Shown piece by piece: positions 35,286 to 47,000 of a stretch of 64,000 bases of DNA. This DNA is from MPNP01 sp965215545 (GTDB taxonomy: Bacteria > Pseudomonadota > Alphaproteobacteria > Rhodobacterales > Rhodobacteraceae), in assembly GCA_965215545.1 (NCBI GenBank), contig OZ244066.1, positions 1,612,001 to 1,676,000 on the forward strand, given 5' to 3'. Below the pieces are notes generated by a model. That model had not been told where the DNA came from, ran no database searches, and was given only the letters and a program-made list of their open reading frames with translations. A program made the position numbers and the translations under genes. Numbering within the stretch: position 1 is the stretch's first letter; every line of letters starts with the position of its first letter.

Positions 35286-37076
35286 TCAGCAATCCATTGA
35301 GGGCCCCGGTGGTGGCGTTTCGATGCCCAAATACCCCAATGCCCATTTCAGTTGGTCCTCCGGGGATGCCGTGAGGGCTGTCTCGATGTGCTTGATGTCA
35401 ATGCCCAGCGTCTCTTGGCACCAGCCCCCACCCGCACCATCGAGGACGCGTTGGGCAGCTGTGCGGATCGCATCGATCTGGCTCGAGAGTGCCTCTGTGG
35501 CTCGTTCGGCATATGGGAGCGATCGGGGCAGGGCCGGAGCGGTCGTGCCCGAGGGTGACCTGGCCCCGGATGCCGCAAGGACCGCAATGACAGACGCAGC
35601 CCGGGTGCGGTCAGTATCTGTTGGGTCGTTCCCCACGGTGGCCAGGTCTGCAACTTCCGCCCTGATGGCTGTCAGGGTCTCCCAGTGGCGACACCAGGTG
35701 GCCCGCAGTGCTTCCCAGCGGATGATCTCCTCTTCCGTGTGGGGTTCGGCGGCCTCGATGATTCGTGCGGCCTGCCGCGCGGTGGGAGCCGCACCCATCG
35801 TCGCCCAGTCCATGTCCCTGCCCTCCATCCGCACCCAGTCATGGACAAGATACGACCGGAACGATGGAATGGGGCAGTTTAGGGTTCCATCCGGCTCTTC
35901 CTGCAGGGCACCGCAATGGACGAGATGGTCGGTCAACATATCGGCATCCATGTCCTTGGGGATCTGCCATTCACGATCGTCGGGGTGTGCCCGGGCATGG
36001 CGATTGATGCTGTTGATGACATGGGAGCGGCGCTGGAATGGCTTCAGATCGTCCAGCACGGCCCCGACGAGGGCAGCGGATACCGTCATCGCGCCTGACT
36101 GTTGTCCCTGGTAGTAATGGAGACGGCTCACGGCCGCCACCGCCGAGGCCCGGACCCAGTCCACATCCGCCAGAACACCCTCTGCCGCCAGGACTTCCCG
36201 GCCGAGCGCCTGCAGCGCAAAGTGCAGATGGCGCGGCCATCCTTCACAGGGCGTGGCCAGGGCCTTGAAGGGGCCGCCACGGATCGTGGGATCCAGGCCA
36301 TGATGCCGGCAGAAACCGGTCATGAGATCGGCCACCTCGTCGGTGCAAAGGGCTCCGATGGTGTGGAGCGTCCTGCCCCGTGTCAGGCCCATGTCCATCG
36401 CCCGGTCATTCGTGTCGCCCAAGCCGGCCAACACGAGGGTCAGCGGCAGCGGCAGGTCGGCATCATGAATGGTCTGCAACACCTTGGCCACCGGGTCATC
36501 GGGCGTACGCTGGAAGCGTTGGGCCTCATCGATGGCCACGATGATCGGACCTTTCAGGGCCCCCTCACCATTGAGGGCCTGTACCCAATCGCAAAAGGCT
36601 GCCAGATTGGGCGCGGGAGCGAGAGGGATGGTGGTCGTTGAGCGTTCACCCGTGACGGCTGTCGCCAACGCCCCCACCGAACCGCCCACACTTCGGGTTT
36701 TCTGGAATTGGGCCAGAAAATCCGTTGCGGCCTTCTCGTTGATCAGTGCGGCCAGCGGTCCGAGGATGTCGATGGGCCCATCAATGATGCCGGCCCCCAG
36801 TTTGAGAACCTGGGTCCTGACTCCGTTTGTGGTCCTATGCTGCGCCTGTCTTGCCAACTCCGCCAGGACTGCACTCTTGCCGGCCCCCGGAGCCCCCTGG
36901 ATGATGCGGGTGATCTTGGGCTTGCCATGGGATGCTGTATCGGCACCCGCCCAGACGGACTCGGCGGTCGACAGGATGTCCTCAAGGACTGTTGTGCGCC
37001 CCACAAACACCGGGGGCGCCTCGCCCTCGCTCAAATCCATGAAGGCTTCAAGCCTGGCTCTGTCAAACGCCATCAC
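35286..37076 (-). CDS. orphan AAA/STAND-like ATPase with winged-helix-like C-terminal region
   Basis: I do not recognise the family. The 596-residue product has FVGRTTVLEDI near the N-terminus (an Orc/Cdc6- or AAA_16-like box), Walker A GAPGAGKSAV (residues 61-70) and Walker B IIVAIDEAQRF near 180. Sensor-like motifs such as LPLTLVLAGLGDTNDRAMDM follow. A region near 330-420 resembles a winged helix (DMLTDHLVHCGALQEEPDG, then IPSFRSYLVHDWV). The last 170 residues are alanine-rich and unassigned. It has no coupled neighbour. Related ATPases serve as DNA-loading factors or transposition helpers, but nothing here shows which. Confidence 0.75.
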   Translation of the reverse strand: MMAFDRARLEAFMDLSEGEAPPVFVGRTTVLEDILSTAESVWAGADTASHGKPKITRIIQGAPGAGKSAVLAELARQAQHRTTNGVRTQVLKLGAGIIDGPIDILGPLAALINEKAATDFLAQFQKTRSVGGSVGALATAVTGERSTTTIPLAPAPNLAAFCDWVQALNGEGALKGPIIVAIDEAQRFQRTPDDPVAKVLQTIHDADLPLPLTLVLAGLGDTNDRAMDMGLTRGRTLHTIGALCTDEVADLMTGFCRHHGLDPTIRGGPFKALATPCEGWPRHLHFALQALGREVLAAEGVLADVDWVRASAVAAVSRLHYYQGQQSGAMTVSAALVGAVLDDLKPFQRRSHVINSINRHARAHPDDREWQIPKDMDADMLTDHLVHCGALQEEPDGTLNCPIPSFRSYLVHDWVRMEGRDMDWATMGAAPTARQAARIIEAAEPHTEEEIIRWEALRATWCRHWETLTAIRAEVADLATVGNDPTDTDRTRAASVIAVLAASGARSPSGTTAPALPRSLPYAERATEALSSQIDAIRTAAQRVLDGAGGGWCQETLGIDIKHIETALTASPEDQLKWALGYLGIETPPPGPSMDC

Positions 37077-37291
37077 TGCAACCCCTGCATTGTCGGACCC
37101 TGCCAGTATAGGGATCAGGGGCTGTCGGTGCCACCACGGGATGCGGCTGCGGGCATGTGGGATCCGCTCGATTGCCGTTGGATTGCGGACGTGATCCTTT
37201 CCACATTGGCGAAGGTCGGGCCGCTGCCATGCATCAGCAGCCGGCCTGCCGCCCTCCGGGCATCGAAGGCGAGGAAAGTGGCTTGGGGCAG

Positions 37292-38059
37292 TTAGAATCG
37301 ATCCTTGCGGGAACGGATCTCGCCGAAGGACTCGGCATCGGAGGCGTCGGGGATCCCGAGACGGTCCTTGATCTCGGGTCGGCCGGCACGCAGGAATGGA
37401 TTGGTGGCCTTTTCGAGGGCCAGCGAGGCGGGAACCGTGGGGAGATTGCGGGATCGCCGGTCGCGGATGTCCGCCACCCGGGCTGCAAGCTCGGCATTGT
37501 CGGGCTCGATTGTGAGGGCGAATTCCCCATTGGCCAATGTGTATTCATGACCTGAATAGATCAGCGTATTGGCGGGCAGGGCGGCCAGTTTCTCAAGGCT
37601 CTCCCACATCATCGGGGCTGTCCCCTCAAAGATCCGCCCGCAGCCGAGAGCCATCAGCGAATCGGCCGTGAACGCCGCCCCGGGCAGACAGTAGGCAAGA
37701 TGACCGATGGTGTGGCCCGAGACATCCACAACCGTGGCGGGTGCGCCACAGACTGACAATTCGCTGCCATCCCCCACCTCAAGGTCAAGGGCAGGCAGCC
37801 GATGCCGGTCCCGGGCGTGGCCAATCACCTTGACATCAAATTCATTTCTGAGTTTCCCGATCCCCTGTATATGATCGTCATGATGGTGTGTGATCAGGAT
37901 CGTATCGAGGTGCCAGTGTTCCTCTGCCAGACCAGCCAGAATGGGATCGGCTTCGGGGGCATCAACCAGGACCGTTTCGTCCGGGTGTTCGGAATGCAGG
38001 ATATACGCGTAGTTGTCGGCGAGACAGGGGATGATCTTGACAGTGAATGACACAGGCAA
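37292..38059 (-). CDS. gloB: hydroxyacylglutathione hydrolase (glyoxalase II)
   Basis: The enzyme hydrolyses S-D-lactoylglutathione to lactate and glutathione in methylglyoxal removal. The 255-residue product is a metallo-beta-lactamase fold with THHHDDHIQGIG, the histidine in VSGHTIGHLAYC, the bridging aspartate in FTADSLMALGCGR, and the C-terminal SGHEYTLANGEFA that binds substrate. It is divergent from a methyltransferase gene 24 bases away, a pairing common in alphaproteobacteria. Confidence 0.94.
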   Translation of the reverse strand: MPVSFTVKIIPCLADNYAYILHSEHPDETVLVDAPEADPILAGLAEEHWHLDTILITHHHDDHIQGIGKLRNEFDVKVIGHARDRHRLPALDLEVGDGSELSVCGAPATVVDVSGHTIGHLAYCLPGAAFTADSLMALGCGRIFEGTAPMMWESLEKLAALPANTLIYSGHEYTLANGEFALTIEPDNAELAARVADIRDRRSRNLPTVPASLALEKATNPFLRAGRPEIKDRLGIPDASDAESFGEIRSRKDRF

Positions 38060-38083
38060 CTCCGTTCCAGTTGATGATCGGCC

Positions 38084-38869
38084 ATGACTAACGCCATGCC
38101 GGAGTCAATGCATCCGCAAATTCGGGACCTGGAACGATTCTATCACCAGACCGACCTCGGACGCTATGTTCAGGAGGTGCTTCTCGACCACATCAAGGCG
38201 TTCTGGCCTGCCATCGATGGCCAGACCATCCTCGGCTTCGGCTATGCCTGCCCCCTGCACGCCTGGCTGGCCGGGGGGTACCGCACCATCTACCTCATGC
38301 CGGCTCACCAGGGTGTCCGGCCCGTCATCGGGACCCGTGGCAATGTGGCGGCCCTCACGACTGATGCCCTCTGGCCCATTCCGACCAGCAGCATTGAACT
38401 GTGTGTGATCCTGCACGGTCTCGAGACGTGCCCGCATGCCGCAACGCTCCTGACGGAATGCTGGCGCACACTGGCCCCGGAGGGGTCTGTGGTCGTGATT
38501 GTCCCCAACCGGGCCGGTCTCTGGGCACGCAGGGACAGCACGCCCTACGGTTCGGGACGTCCGTACTCGTCGGCCCAGCTTGAATCCCTCATGGAGGAAT
38601 GCCGGTTCGAACCGATGGCCCGGGCCTCGGCCCTGTTTGCGCCTCCCGGCCCGCGGGGTTCGGTTGGCAAACTGGCCCGTTCCATTGATCGGGCGGCCCG
38701 GAACATGCCCATCGGCCATGCGGCCGGCCTCCATCTGCTCATGGCCCGCAAACGGGTCTTCTCGGCCCACCGGAGTGGTCTGAAGGAAACGGTCAAATCG
38801 ACCCTGGCGTCCCTCCAGGGCAGCCCGCTGCCGGATCCCCGACCGGCCTCGGGACGTGCCGGATCCTGA
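38084..38869 (+). CDS. class I SAM-dependent methyltransferase
   Basis: The 261-residue product has the Rossmann-type methyltransferase core. Motif I is degenerate (TILGFGYACPLHAWLAGG) and a later strand carries ELCVILHGLETCPHAATLL. The segment CWRTLAPEGSVVVIVPNRAG is typical for motif III of ubiquinone/menaquinone-type enzymes. It diverges from gloB with which it is often paired. The substrate is not known. The altered SAM-binding glycine motif is in keeping with this gloB-linked subfamily. Confidence 0.8.
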   Translation: MTNAMPESMHPQIRDLERFYHQTDLGRYVQEVLLDHIKAFWPAIDGQTILGFGYACPLHAWLAGGYRTIYLMPAHQGVRPVIGTRGNVAALTTDALWPIPTSSIELCVILHGLETCPHAATLLTECWRTLAPEGSVVVIVPNRAGLWARRDSTPYGSGRPYSSAQLESLMEECRFEPMARASALFAPPGPRGSVGKLARSIDRAARNMPIGHAAGLHLLMARKRVFSAHRSGLKETVKSTLASLQGSPLPDPRPASGRAGS

Positions 38870-39055
38870 TATCGTCCCCGACAGTGTGCAGGGACGCAGG
38901 CCGGGTGAGACCGCAGCCCACGCGCCTTCAAGGCGGGTGCCTCCGGACCGACCGGGCGGCCAGAAGTTGTATTGTCAAGATGGCAGGCGTCTGTTATCTG
39001 CCGTGGCCGATGCCGGAGGGGCACCATTTGATGTCCCCGTCCCGCTTGACCGGAT

Positions 39056-39625
39056 ATGAGGTTCCGAGTGTCCCAGAACGTATCATTGTCGGTCGGCATC
39101 GCTTCCCGGTATGCCCAGGCCGTCTTTGATCTGGCTCGTGATGATGGAATACTGGAGACGCTGGCTGAGGACATCCAGCGCATGCGCGAGGCGCATGAGG
39201 GCAGTTCCGACCTGCAGACCCTGATCCGTTCCCCCATCTACACGCGGGACGAGGCTGCCAGTGCCATGCAGGCCCTGGCCGGCCATCTCGGACTGAACAC
39301 CCTTTTTGCCAATACGCTGGCCCTGATGGCAAGCAAGCGCCGGCTCTTTGCCCTGATCCCGTTCCTTGACCGGCTTGATGCCATGATCGACGCGGCCAAT
39401 GGTGTGACATCCGCTGAAGTGATTGCCGCCGCGCCCCTCAACGAGGCCGACCGGCAACACCTGCAGGCGGTTCTGGGTCGCAGGACGGGCAAGGATGTCC
39501 GCCTGACCATCACGGTTGATCCGGGCCTGATCAGTGGTCTGGTTGTCCGCCTGGGCTCCCGGCTGGTGGACAACTCCCTGCGCACCAGATTATCCACCAT
39601 GAGACAGAGTTTACGTGAGGTTTGA
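39056..39625 (+). CDS. atpH: ATP synthase F1 subunit delta
   Basis: Delta joins the peripheral stalk to the top of the alpha-beta ring. The 189-residue product opens with SVGIASRYAQAVFDLARDDG, typical of delta/OSCP, and ends with a strand-helix segment DPGLISGLVVRLGSRLVDNS followed by LRTRLSTMRQSLREV. It leads the F1 operon (delta, alpha, gamma, beta, epsilon) and lies three bases before atpA. Some 180 bases separate it from the methyltransferase gene upstream, so a promoter is expected there. Confidence 0.95.
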   Translation: MRFRVSQNVSLSVGIASRYAQAVFDLARDDGILETLAEDIQRMREAHEGSSDLQTLIRSPIYTRDEAASAMQALAGHLGLNTLFANTLALMASKRRLFALIPFLDRLDAMIDAANGVTSAEVIAAAPLNEADRQHLQAVLGRRTGKDVRLTITVDPGLISGLVVRLGSRLVDNSLRTRLSTMRQSLREV

Positions 39626-39628
39626 TCG

Positions 39629-41167
<1,539 letters not shown>

Positions 41168-41190
41168 GATTCAGCGGGAAATCGATCGGC

Positions 41191-42075
41191 ATGCCCAGTC
41201 TCAAGGATCTCAAACTCCGGATCGAGAGTGTCAGATCGACCCGGAAGATCACCAGGGCCATGCAGATGGTGGCCGCGGCCAAGCTGCGCCGCGCCCAGGA
41301 GGCAGCGGAATCGGCCCGGCCCTATGCCGACCGGCTCAACGCCGTCATGGCCAATCTCTCGGCCGGCGGGGGTGGGGCGGGCAGTGCGCCAGCGGCCCTG
41401 ATCGGGACCGGTGCGGTCCAGACCCATCTCCTGATTGCCGCCACCGCCGAGCGGGGCCTGTGCGGCGGGTTCAATTCCTCGATTGTCCGGCTCGTGCGCG
41501 ACCATGTCCGCCAGCTGGTCACCGAGGGCAAGACGGTCAGGATTCTCACCATCGGCAAGAAGGGTCGCGAGCAGCTGAAAAGGGACTGCAGTGATTGCCT
41601 GGTCGATCATGTTGACCTCTCGGGCCACCGGACCATCACCTACGACATGGCCCAGTCGATCGGGGTCGATGTCATGCAACGGTTCGATGCCGGTGAATTC
41701 GATGTGGCAACGGTGTTTTTCAGCCGGTTCAGATCGGTGATTTCCCAGACCCCCACTGCCCGGCAACTCATCCCGGCCTGCACCGATGATGCCCCGGCCA
41801 ATGATGCCGGGACAGCAGCCCGGTTCTACACGTACGAGCCGGGTGAGGACGAGATCCTGGCCGAACTCCTGCCCCGGGCCATTGCCAACCAGATCTTCAC
41901 CGCCCTTCTGGAAAATGCCGCATCAGAACAGGGGGCCCGCATGTCGGCCATGGACAATGCCACCCGCAATGCCGGGGAGATGATTGACAAACTGACCATC
42001 GTGTACAACCGTTCACGACAGGCCGCCATTACCAAGGAACTCATTGAGATTATTTCGGGTGCCGAGGCCCTCTGA
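41191..42075 (+). CDS. atpG: ATP synthase F1 subunit gamma
   Basis: Gamma is the rotating shaft. The 294-residue product opens MPSLKDLKLRIESVRSTRKI and ITRAMQMVAAAKLRRAQ, has TAERGLCGGFNSSIVR, and ends RNAGEMIDKLTIVYNRSRQA with ITKELIEIISGAEAL, all diagnostic. It lies between alpha and beta. Confidence 0.97.
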   Translation: MPSLKDLKLRIESVRSTRKITRAMQMVAAAKLRRAQEAAESARPYADRLNAVMANLSAGGGGAGSAPAALIGTGAVQTHLLIAATAERGLCGGFNSSIVRLVRDHVRQLVTEGKTVRILTIGKKGREQLKRDCSDCLVDHVDLSGHRTITYDMAQSIGVDVMQRFDAGEFDVATVFFSRFRSVISQTPTARQLIPACTDDAPANDAGTAARFYTYEPGEDEILAELLPRAIANQIFTALLENAASEQGARMSAMDNATRNAGEMIDKLTIVYNRSRQAAITKELIEIISGAEAL

Positions 42076-42091
42076 GATCACGGAGAATCGC

Positions 42092-43552
42092 ATGAACACA
42101 CTTGCTGAAACCCATTCGACCGAGGCCGGCAGTCCCCCTGAGGGCCGGGTCACCCAGGTGATCGGGGCAGTTGTCGATGTCCAGTTTGCCAACCACTTGC
42201 CCGAGATTCTCAATGCCCTCGAGACCGAGAACCGGGGCAAGCGCCTCGTGCTCGAGGTGGCCCAGCATCTCGGTGAGAGCACCGTGCGGACCATTGCCAT
42301 GGATTCCTCCGAAGGCCTGATCCGGGGTCAGGCTGTCACGGATACGCGGGCACCGATTACCGTCCCGGTCGGCAACGAGACACTCGGTCGTATCATCAAT
42401 GTGGTCGGCGAGGCCATCGACGAGAAAGGCCCCGTGGCGGCAGTGGAAACCCGGGCCATCCACCAGCCGGCACCCGAATACTCCGAACAGTCGACCGAAA
42501 CTGAAATTCTCGAGACCGGCATCAAGGTCATCGATCTCCTTGCCCCCTATGCCAAGGGAGGCAAGATTGGCCTGTTCGGCGGCGCCGGGGTCGGCAAGAC
42601 GGTTCTCATCCAGGAACTGATCAACAATATCGCCAAGGTGCATGCCGGGTTCTCGGTCTTTGCCGGGGTCGGGGAGCGCACCCGTGAGGGCAATGACCTC
42701 TATCACGAATTCATCGAGTCGGGCGTCATCAACATCGATGACCTGACGCAGTCCAAGGTCTCGCTGGTCTATGGCCAGATGAACGAGCCACCCGGTGCCC
42801 GGGCCCGGGTGGGACTGACGGGTCTCACGCTGGCTGAACAGTTCCGGGATCAGTCGGGAACCGATGTGCTGTTCTTCGTCGACAACATCTTCCGCTTCAC
42901 CCAGGCTGGCTCTGAAGTCTCGGCACTGCTTGGTCGCATCCCGTCTGCGGTCGGCTACCAGCCGACCCTGGCCACGGATATGGGGGCCCTCCAGGAACGC
43001 ATCACCTCGACGCGAGCCGGGTCCATCACCTCCGTCCAGGCCATCTATGTGCCGGCCGATGACCTGACCGATCCCGCGCCAGCCACCTCCTTTGCCCATC
43101 TTGACGCCACGACGGTGCTGTCACGCCAGATCTCCGAACTCGGCATCTACCCGGCTGTTGATCCACTGGATTCAACATCCCGGATTCTTGATCCCGCCGT
43201 TGTCGGTGACGGGCATTACCAGGTCGCCCGCGATGTGCAGGGGATCCTGCAACGCTACAAATCCCTCCAGGACATCATTGCCATTCTCGGCATGGACGAA
43301 CTCTCGGAAGAGGACAAGATCACCGTGGCCCGGGCCCGCAAGATCCAGCGCTTCCTGTCCCAGCCCTTCGATGTGGCGGAGGTGTTCACCGGGTCCCCCG
43401 GGATCCAGGTGGAACTGAACGACACGATCGAGAGTTTCCGCCAGGTGGTCGAGGGCAAGTGCGACCAGTATCCTGAAGCTGCCTTCTACATGGTCGGTGG
43501 TCTTGAGGATGTGGCCCGCAAGGCCCACGAACTCGCCGCCGAACTGGCCTGA
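42092..43552 (+). CDS. atpD: ATP synthase F1 subunit beta
   Basis: This is the catalytic subunit. The product is 486 residues from ATG 42092, which follows CGGAGAATCG; the longer frame from 42044 overlaps atpG and is rejected. The P-loop is GGAGVGKTVLIQELI, the catalytic glutamate follows in GVGERTREGNDLY, and the signature PAVDPLDSTSRILDP is present. Confidence 0.98.
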   Translation: MNTLAETHSTEAGSPPEGRVTQVIGAVVDVQFANHLPEILNALETENRGKRLVLEVAQHLGESTVRTIAMDSSEGLIRGQAVTDTRAPITVPVGNETLGRIINVVGEAIDEKGPVAAVETRAIHQPAPEYSEQSTETEILETGIKVIDLLAPYAKGGKIGLFGGAGVGKTVLIQELINNIAKVHAGFSVFAGVGERTREGNDLYHEFIESGVINIDDLTQSKVSLVYGQMNEPPGARARVGLTGLTLAEQFRDQSGTDVLFFVDNIFRFTQAGSEVSALLGRIPSAVGYQPTLATDMGALQERITSTRAGSITSVQAIYVPADDLTDPAPATSFAHLDATTVLSRQISELGIYPAVDPLDSTSRILDPAVVGDGHYQVARDVQGILQRYKSLQDIIAILGMDELSEEDKITVARARKIQRFLSQPFDVAEVFTGSPGIQVELNDTIESFRQVVEGKCDQYPEAAFYMVGGLEDVARKAHELAAELA

Positions 43553-43565
43553 GCGGGTTGCGACC

Positions 43566-43955
43566 ATGCAGTTTGACCTGGTGTCGCCGGAACGGGCCCT
43601 GGCGTCCCTGACCATTGCGTCGGCTGAATTGCCGGGCAGTGAAGGGGACATGACCGTCATGCCGGATCATGCCCCGCTGCTGACTTCGCTGTGCCCCGGC
43701 GTCCTGACCGTCACGGACACCGACGGGATGCCCCACAGTTTCGTGATCTCGGGCGGGACGGCGGAAATCACCGATACCGGCATCACCATTCTCGCCGAAC
43801 AGGCCTATGACCGGGACGAGGTGACCGATGCGATCATGACCGATCTGATCGACGCCGCTGCTGCCCTGGCCGAAGGGGCCGAGGGTGGCCGCAAGGACAT
43901 CCTGACCCGCTACCATGCCCGCCTTGTGGCCACAGGACGCCAGCTCGATCTCTAG
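43566..43955 (+). CDS. atpC: ATP synthase F1 subunit epsilon
   Basis: The product is 129 residues from ATG 43566 (MQFDLVSPERALASLTIASA). It has the N-terminal beta sandwich (ELPGSEGDMTVMPDHAPLLT) and a C-terminal helical end that would inhibit ATP hydrolysis. It closes the F1 operon 13 bases after atpD. Confidence 0.95.
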   Translation: MQFDLVSPERALASLTIASAELPGSEGDMTVMPDHAPLLTSLCPGVLTVTDTDGMPHSFVISGGTAEITDTGITILAEQAYDRDEVTDAIMTDLIDAAAALAEGAEGGRKDILTRYHARLVATGRQLDL

Positions 43956-43979
43956 CCGTCCCGCCCCACCACGCTGGCC

Positions 43980-44022
43980 GGCGACGCCCCCCGGATCCGA
44001 CCCCGGGCCAGGGGGGGCGCCA
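43980..44022 (+). terminator. GC hairpin after the F1 operon
   Basis: A GC-rich inverted repeat (GGCGACGCCCCCC against GGGGGGGCGCC) lies 25 bases after the atpC stop, before the pyruvate carboxylase gene. There is no following T run, so termination would be weak or Rho-assisted. Confidence 0.35.
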
Positions 44023-44067
44023 TGCCGGGGCGGATGATGCCCATGTGAACGATGACAGCACAGGACG

Positions 44068-47000
44068 ATGATGAGCACGCCCCACCGCCGAATCAACAAA
44101 CTCCTTGTTGCCAACCGCAGCGAGATTGCCATCCGGGTGATGCGGGCGGCCAATGAACTCGGCATCCGCACCGTGGCGGTCTATGCCGAGGAGGACAAGC
44201 TGAGCCTGCATCGCTACAAGTCCGATGAGGCCTACAAGATCGGTGCGGGTCTGGGACCTGTGGCGGCCTACCTGTCGATTGAGGAGATCATCCGGGTGGC
44301 GCGGCATGCCAGGGCCGATGCCATCCATCCCGGCTACGGCCTGCTTTCAGAAAATCCCGACCTTGTCGATGCCTGCACCGAGGCCGGCATCATCTTTATC
44401 GGTCCCAGTGCCGCCACGATGCGTGCCGTGGGCGACAAGGCCTCAGCCCGCAAGGTGGCCATGGCCGCCGGTGTGCCGGTGATTCCGGCCACCGATGTGC
44501 TCGGGGATGATATGGAGATGGCTCGCAAGGTGGCCCGGGACATCGGTTTTCCCCTGATGCTCAAGGCATCCTGGGGTGGTGGAGGGCGCGGCATGCGCAT
44601 GATCGCCAGTGAGGACGAGCTTGAGCACAAGGTTCTTGAGGGGCAGCGGGAAGCCGAAGCGGCCTTCGGCAACGGCGAGGGCTATCTCGAGAAGATGATC
44701 GAACGGGCCCGCCATGTCGAGGTCCAGATCCTCGGGGATGCGCACGGATCCATCTATCATCTCTGGGAGCGGGACTGCTCGGTCCAGCGCCGCAATCAGA
44801 AGGTGGTGGAACGGGCTCCGGCCCCCTATCTGACCAGCAATCAGCGCGACGAGGTCTGCCAGCTGGCCACAGCACTTGCCCGCACGGTGGGGTATGAATG
44901 TGCCGGCACGGTCGAGTTCCTGCTCGACATGGCCGACAACACCTTCTACTTCATTGAGGTCAATCCCCGTATCCAGGTTGAGCATACGGTCACCGAGGAG
45001 GTCACTGGCATTGATATCGTCCGGGCCCAGATCCTGATTGCGGAAGGACAAGGCCTGGCTGCAGCCACCGGCGTTGCGCGCCAGGAGGACGTGCAGCTGA
45101 CAGGCCATGCCGTCCAGTGCCGGATCACCACCGAGGATCCCCAGAACAACTTCATTCCCGATTACGGGCGGATCACGGCCTACCGGGGTGCCACCGGCAT
45201 GGGGATCCGGCTCGATGGGGGCACCGCCTATTCCGGGGCCGTCATCACCCGCTACTATGATTCGCTGCTCGAAAAGATCACGGCCTGGGCACCCACGTCC
45301 GATGCTGCCATTGCCCGGATGATCCGGGCGCTGCGGGAATTCCGCATCCGGGGTGTCTCGACCAACATTGCCTTTGTCGAAAATCTCCTCCGGCATCCCG
45401 GGTTTCGCGACCACACCTATCATACCAAATTCATCGACCAGACGCCGGAACTCTTCGAGTTTATCGAACACCGGGACCGGGCCACCCGGATCCTGACCTA
45501 CATCGCGGACGTGACGGTCAATGGCCACGCCGAGACCCGGGACCAGCCCCGGCCGCCAGCCCGTTCCAAGCCACCCCGGCCCCCTTCGCTCGAAGGGACG
45601 CAGGCCCACGGCGGGACCCGTCAGACACTCGCTGAACACGGTCCAGCGGGATTTGCCCGTTGGATGCGCACGCAGCAGCGGGTCCTGATCACGGATACGA
45701 CAATGCGGGATGCCCATCAGTCCCTGCTCGCCACCCGTATGCGCTCTCTGGACATGATCCGGGTGGCCCCGGCCTATGCAGCCAACCTGCCCGAACTGCT
45801 CTCGGTCGAATGCTGGGGCGGTGCCACCTTCGATGTGGCCTATCGATTCCTCGAGGAGTGTCCCTGGCAACGCCTGCGGTCTCTCAGCGAGCGCATGCCG
45901 AACCACTGCCTGCAGATGCTCCTCAGAGCCTCCAATGGGGTGGGGTACACCAACTATCCCGACAATGTCGTGGAATTTTTCGTCGCGACCGCCGCCCGCA
46001 ACGGGATCGACATCTTCCGTATTTTCGATCCCCTCAACTGGGTCGAGAACATGCGGGTGGCCATGGATGCAACGCTGGCCTCAGGCAAGATCTGCGAGGC
46101 CGCCATCTGTTATACCGGTGATCTCCTTGACCGCAACCGGACCAAATACAATCTCGACTACTACCTTTCGATGGCCCGGGCCCTGGAAGCGGCGGGCTGC
46201 CATATCCTTGCCATCAAGGACATGGCCGGTCTCCTCAAGCCCAAGGCTGCAACGGTGCTGATCGAGGCACTCCGGGCCGAGACCAGCCTCCCGATCCACT
46301 TCCACACCCACGATACATCCGGACTGGGCTGTGCCTCGATCCTGGCCGCTGCCGAAGCCGGCGTGGATGCCGTCGACTGCGCCATGGACGCCCTGTCGGG
46401 CAACACGTCCCAGCCGCCATTCGGGACGGTCGTTGCCATGCTCGACCAGACCGACCGGGCCACCGGCATCGACGTCAGCCGGGTTCGGGAGATCTCCAAT
46501 TACTGGGAACAGGTGCGGGCCGACTATGCGGCCTTTGAATCGGGCCTGCAGGCACCCTCATCGGAAGTCTATCTCCACGAGATGCCCGGTGGCCAGTTCA
46601 CCAATCTCAAGGCCCAGGCCCGTTCCATGGGCCTGAGTGACCGGTGGCAGGAGGTCGCAGATGCCTATGCCGAGGTCAACGCGATGTTCGGTGATATCGT
46701 CAAGGTCACGCCGACATCAAAGGTGGTCGGGGACATGGCCCTGATGATGGTGGCCCAGGGCCTGACTGCCGACCAGGTGCGCGATCCCGACTTCGAGATG
46801 TCCTTTCCCGACAGTGTCATCGACATGATGAAGGGCAATCTCGGCCAGCCGCCGGGCGGTTGGCCGCCGGTGCTCCAGGCCAAGATCCTCAGGGATGAGA
46901 CACCACTGACCGACCGACCGGGCCTCGCGCTGGCACCGGTGGATCTCGAGGCCAGTCGCCAGGAGGCCAGCCGGGCCCTTGATGGCCATCACCTCAATGA

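Noticed and set aside
42050..43099. A 349-codon minus-strand frame
   Set aside because: It lies wholly inside atpD on the other strand and has no protein character.
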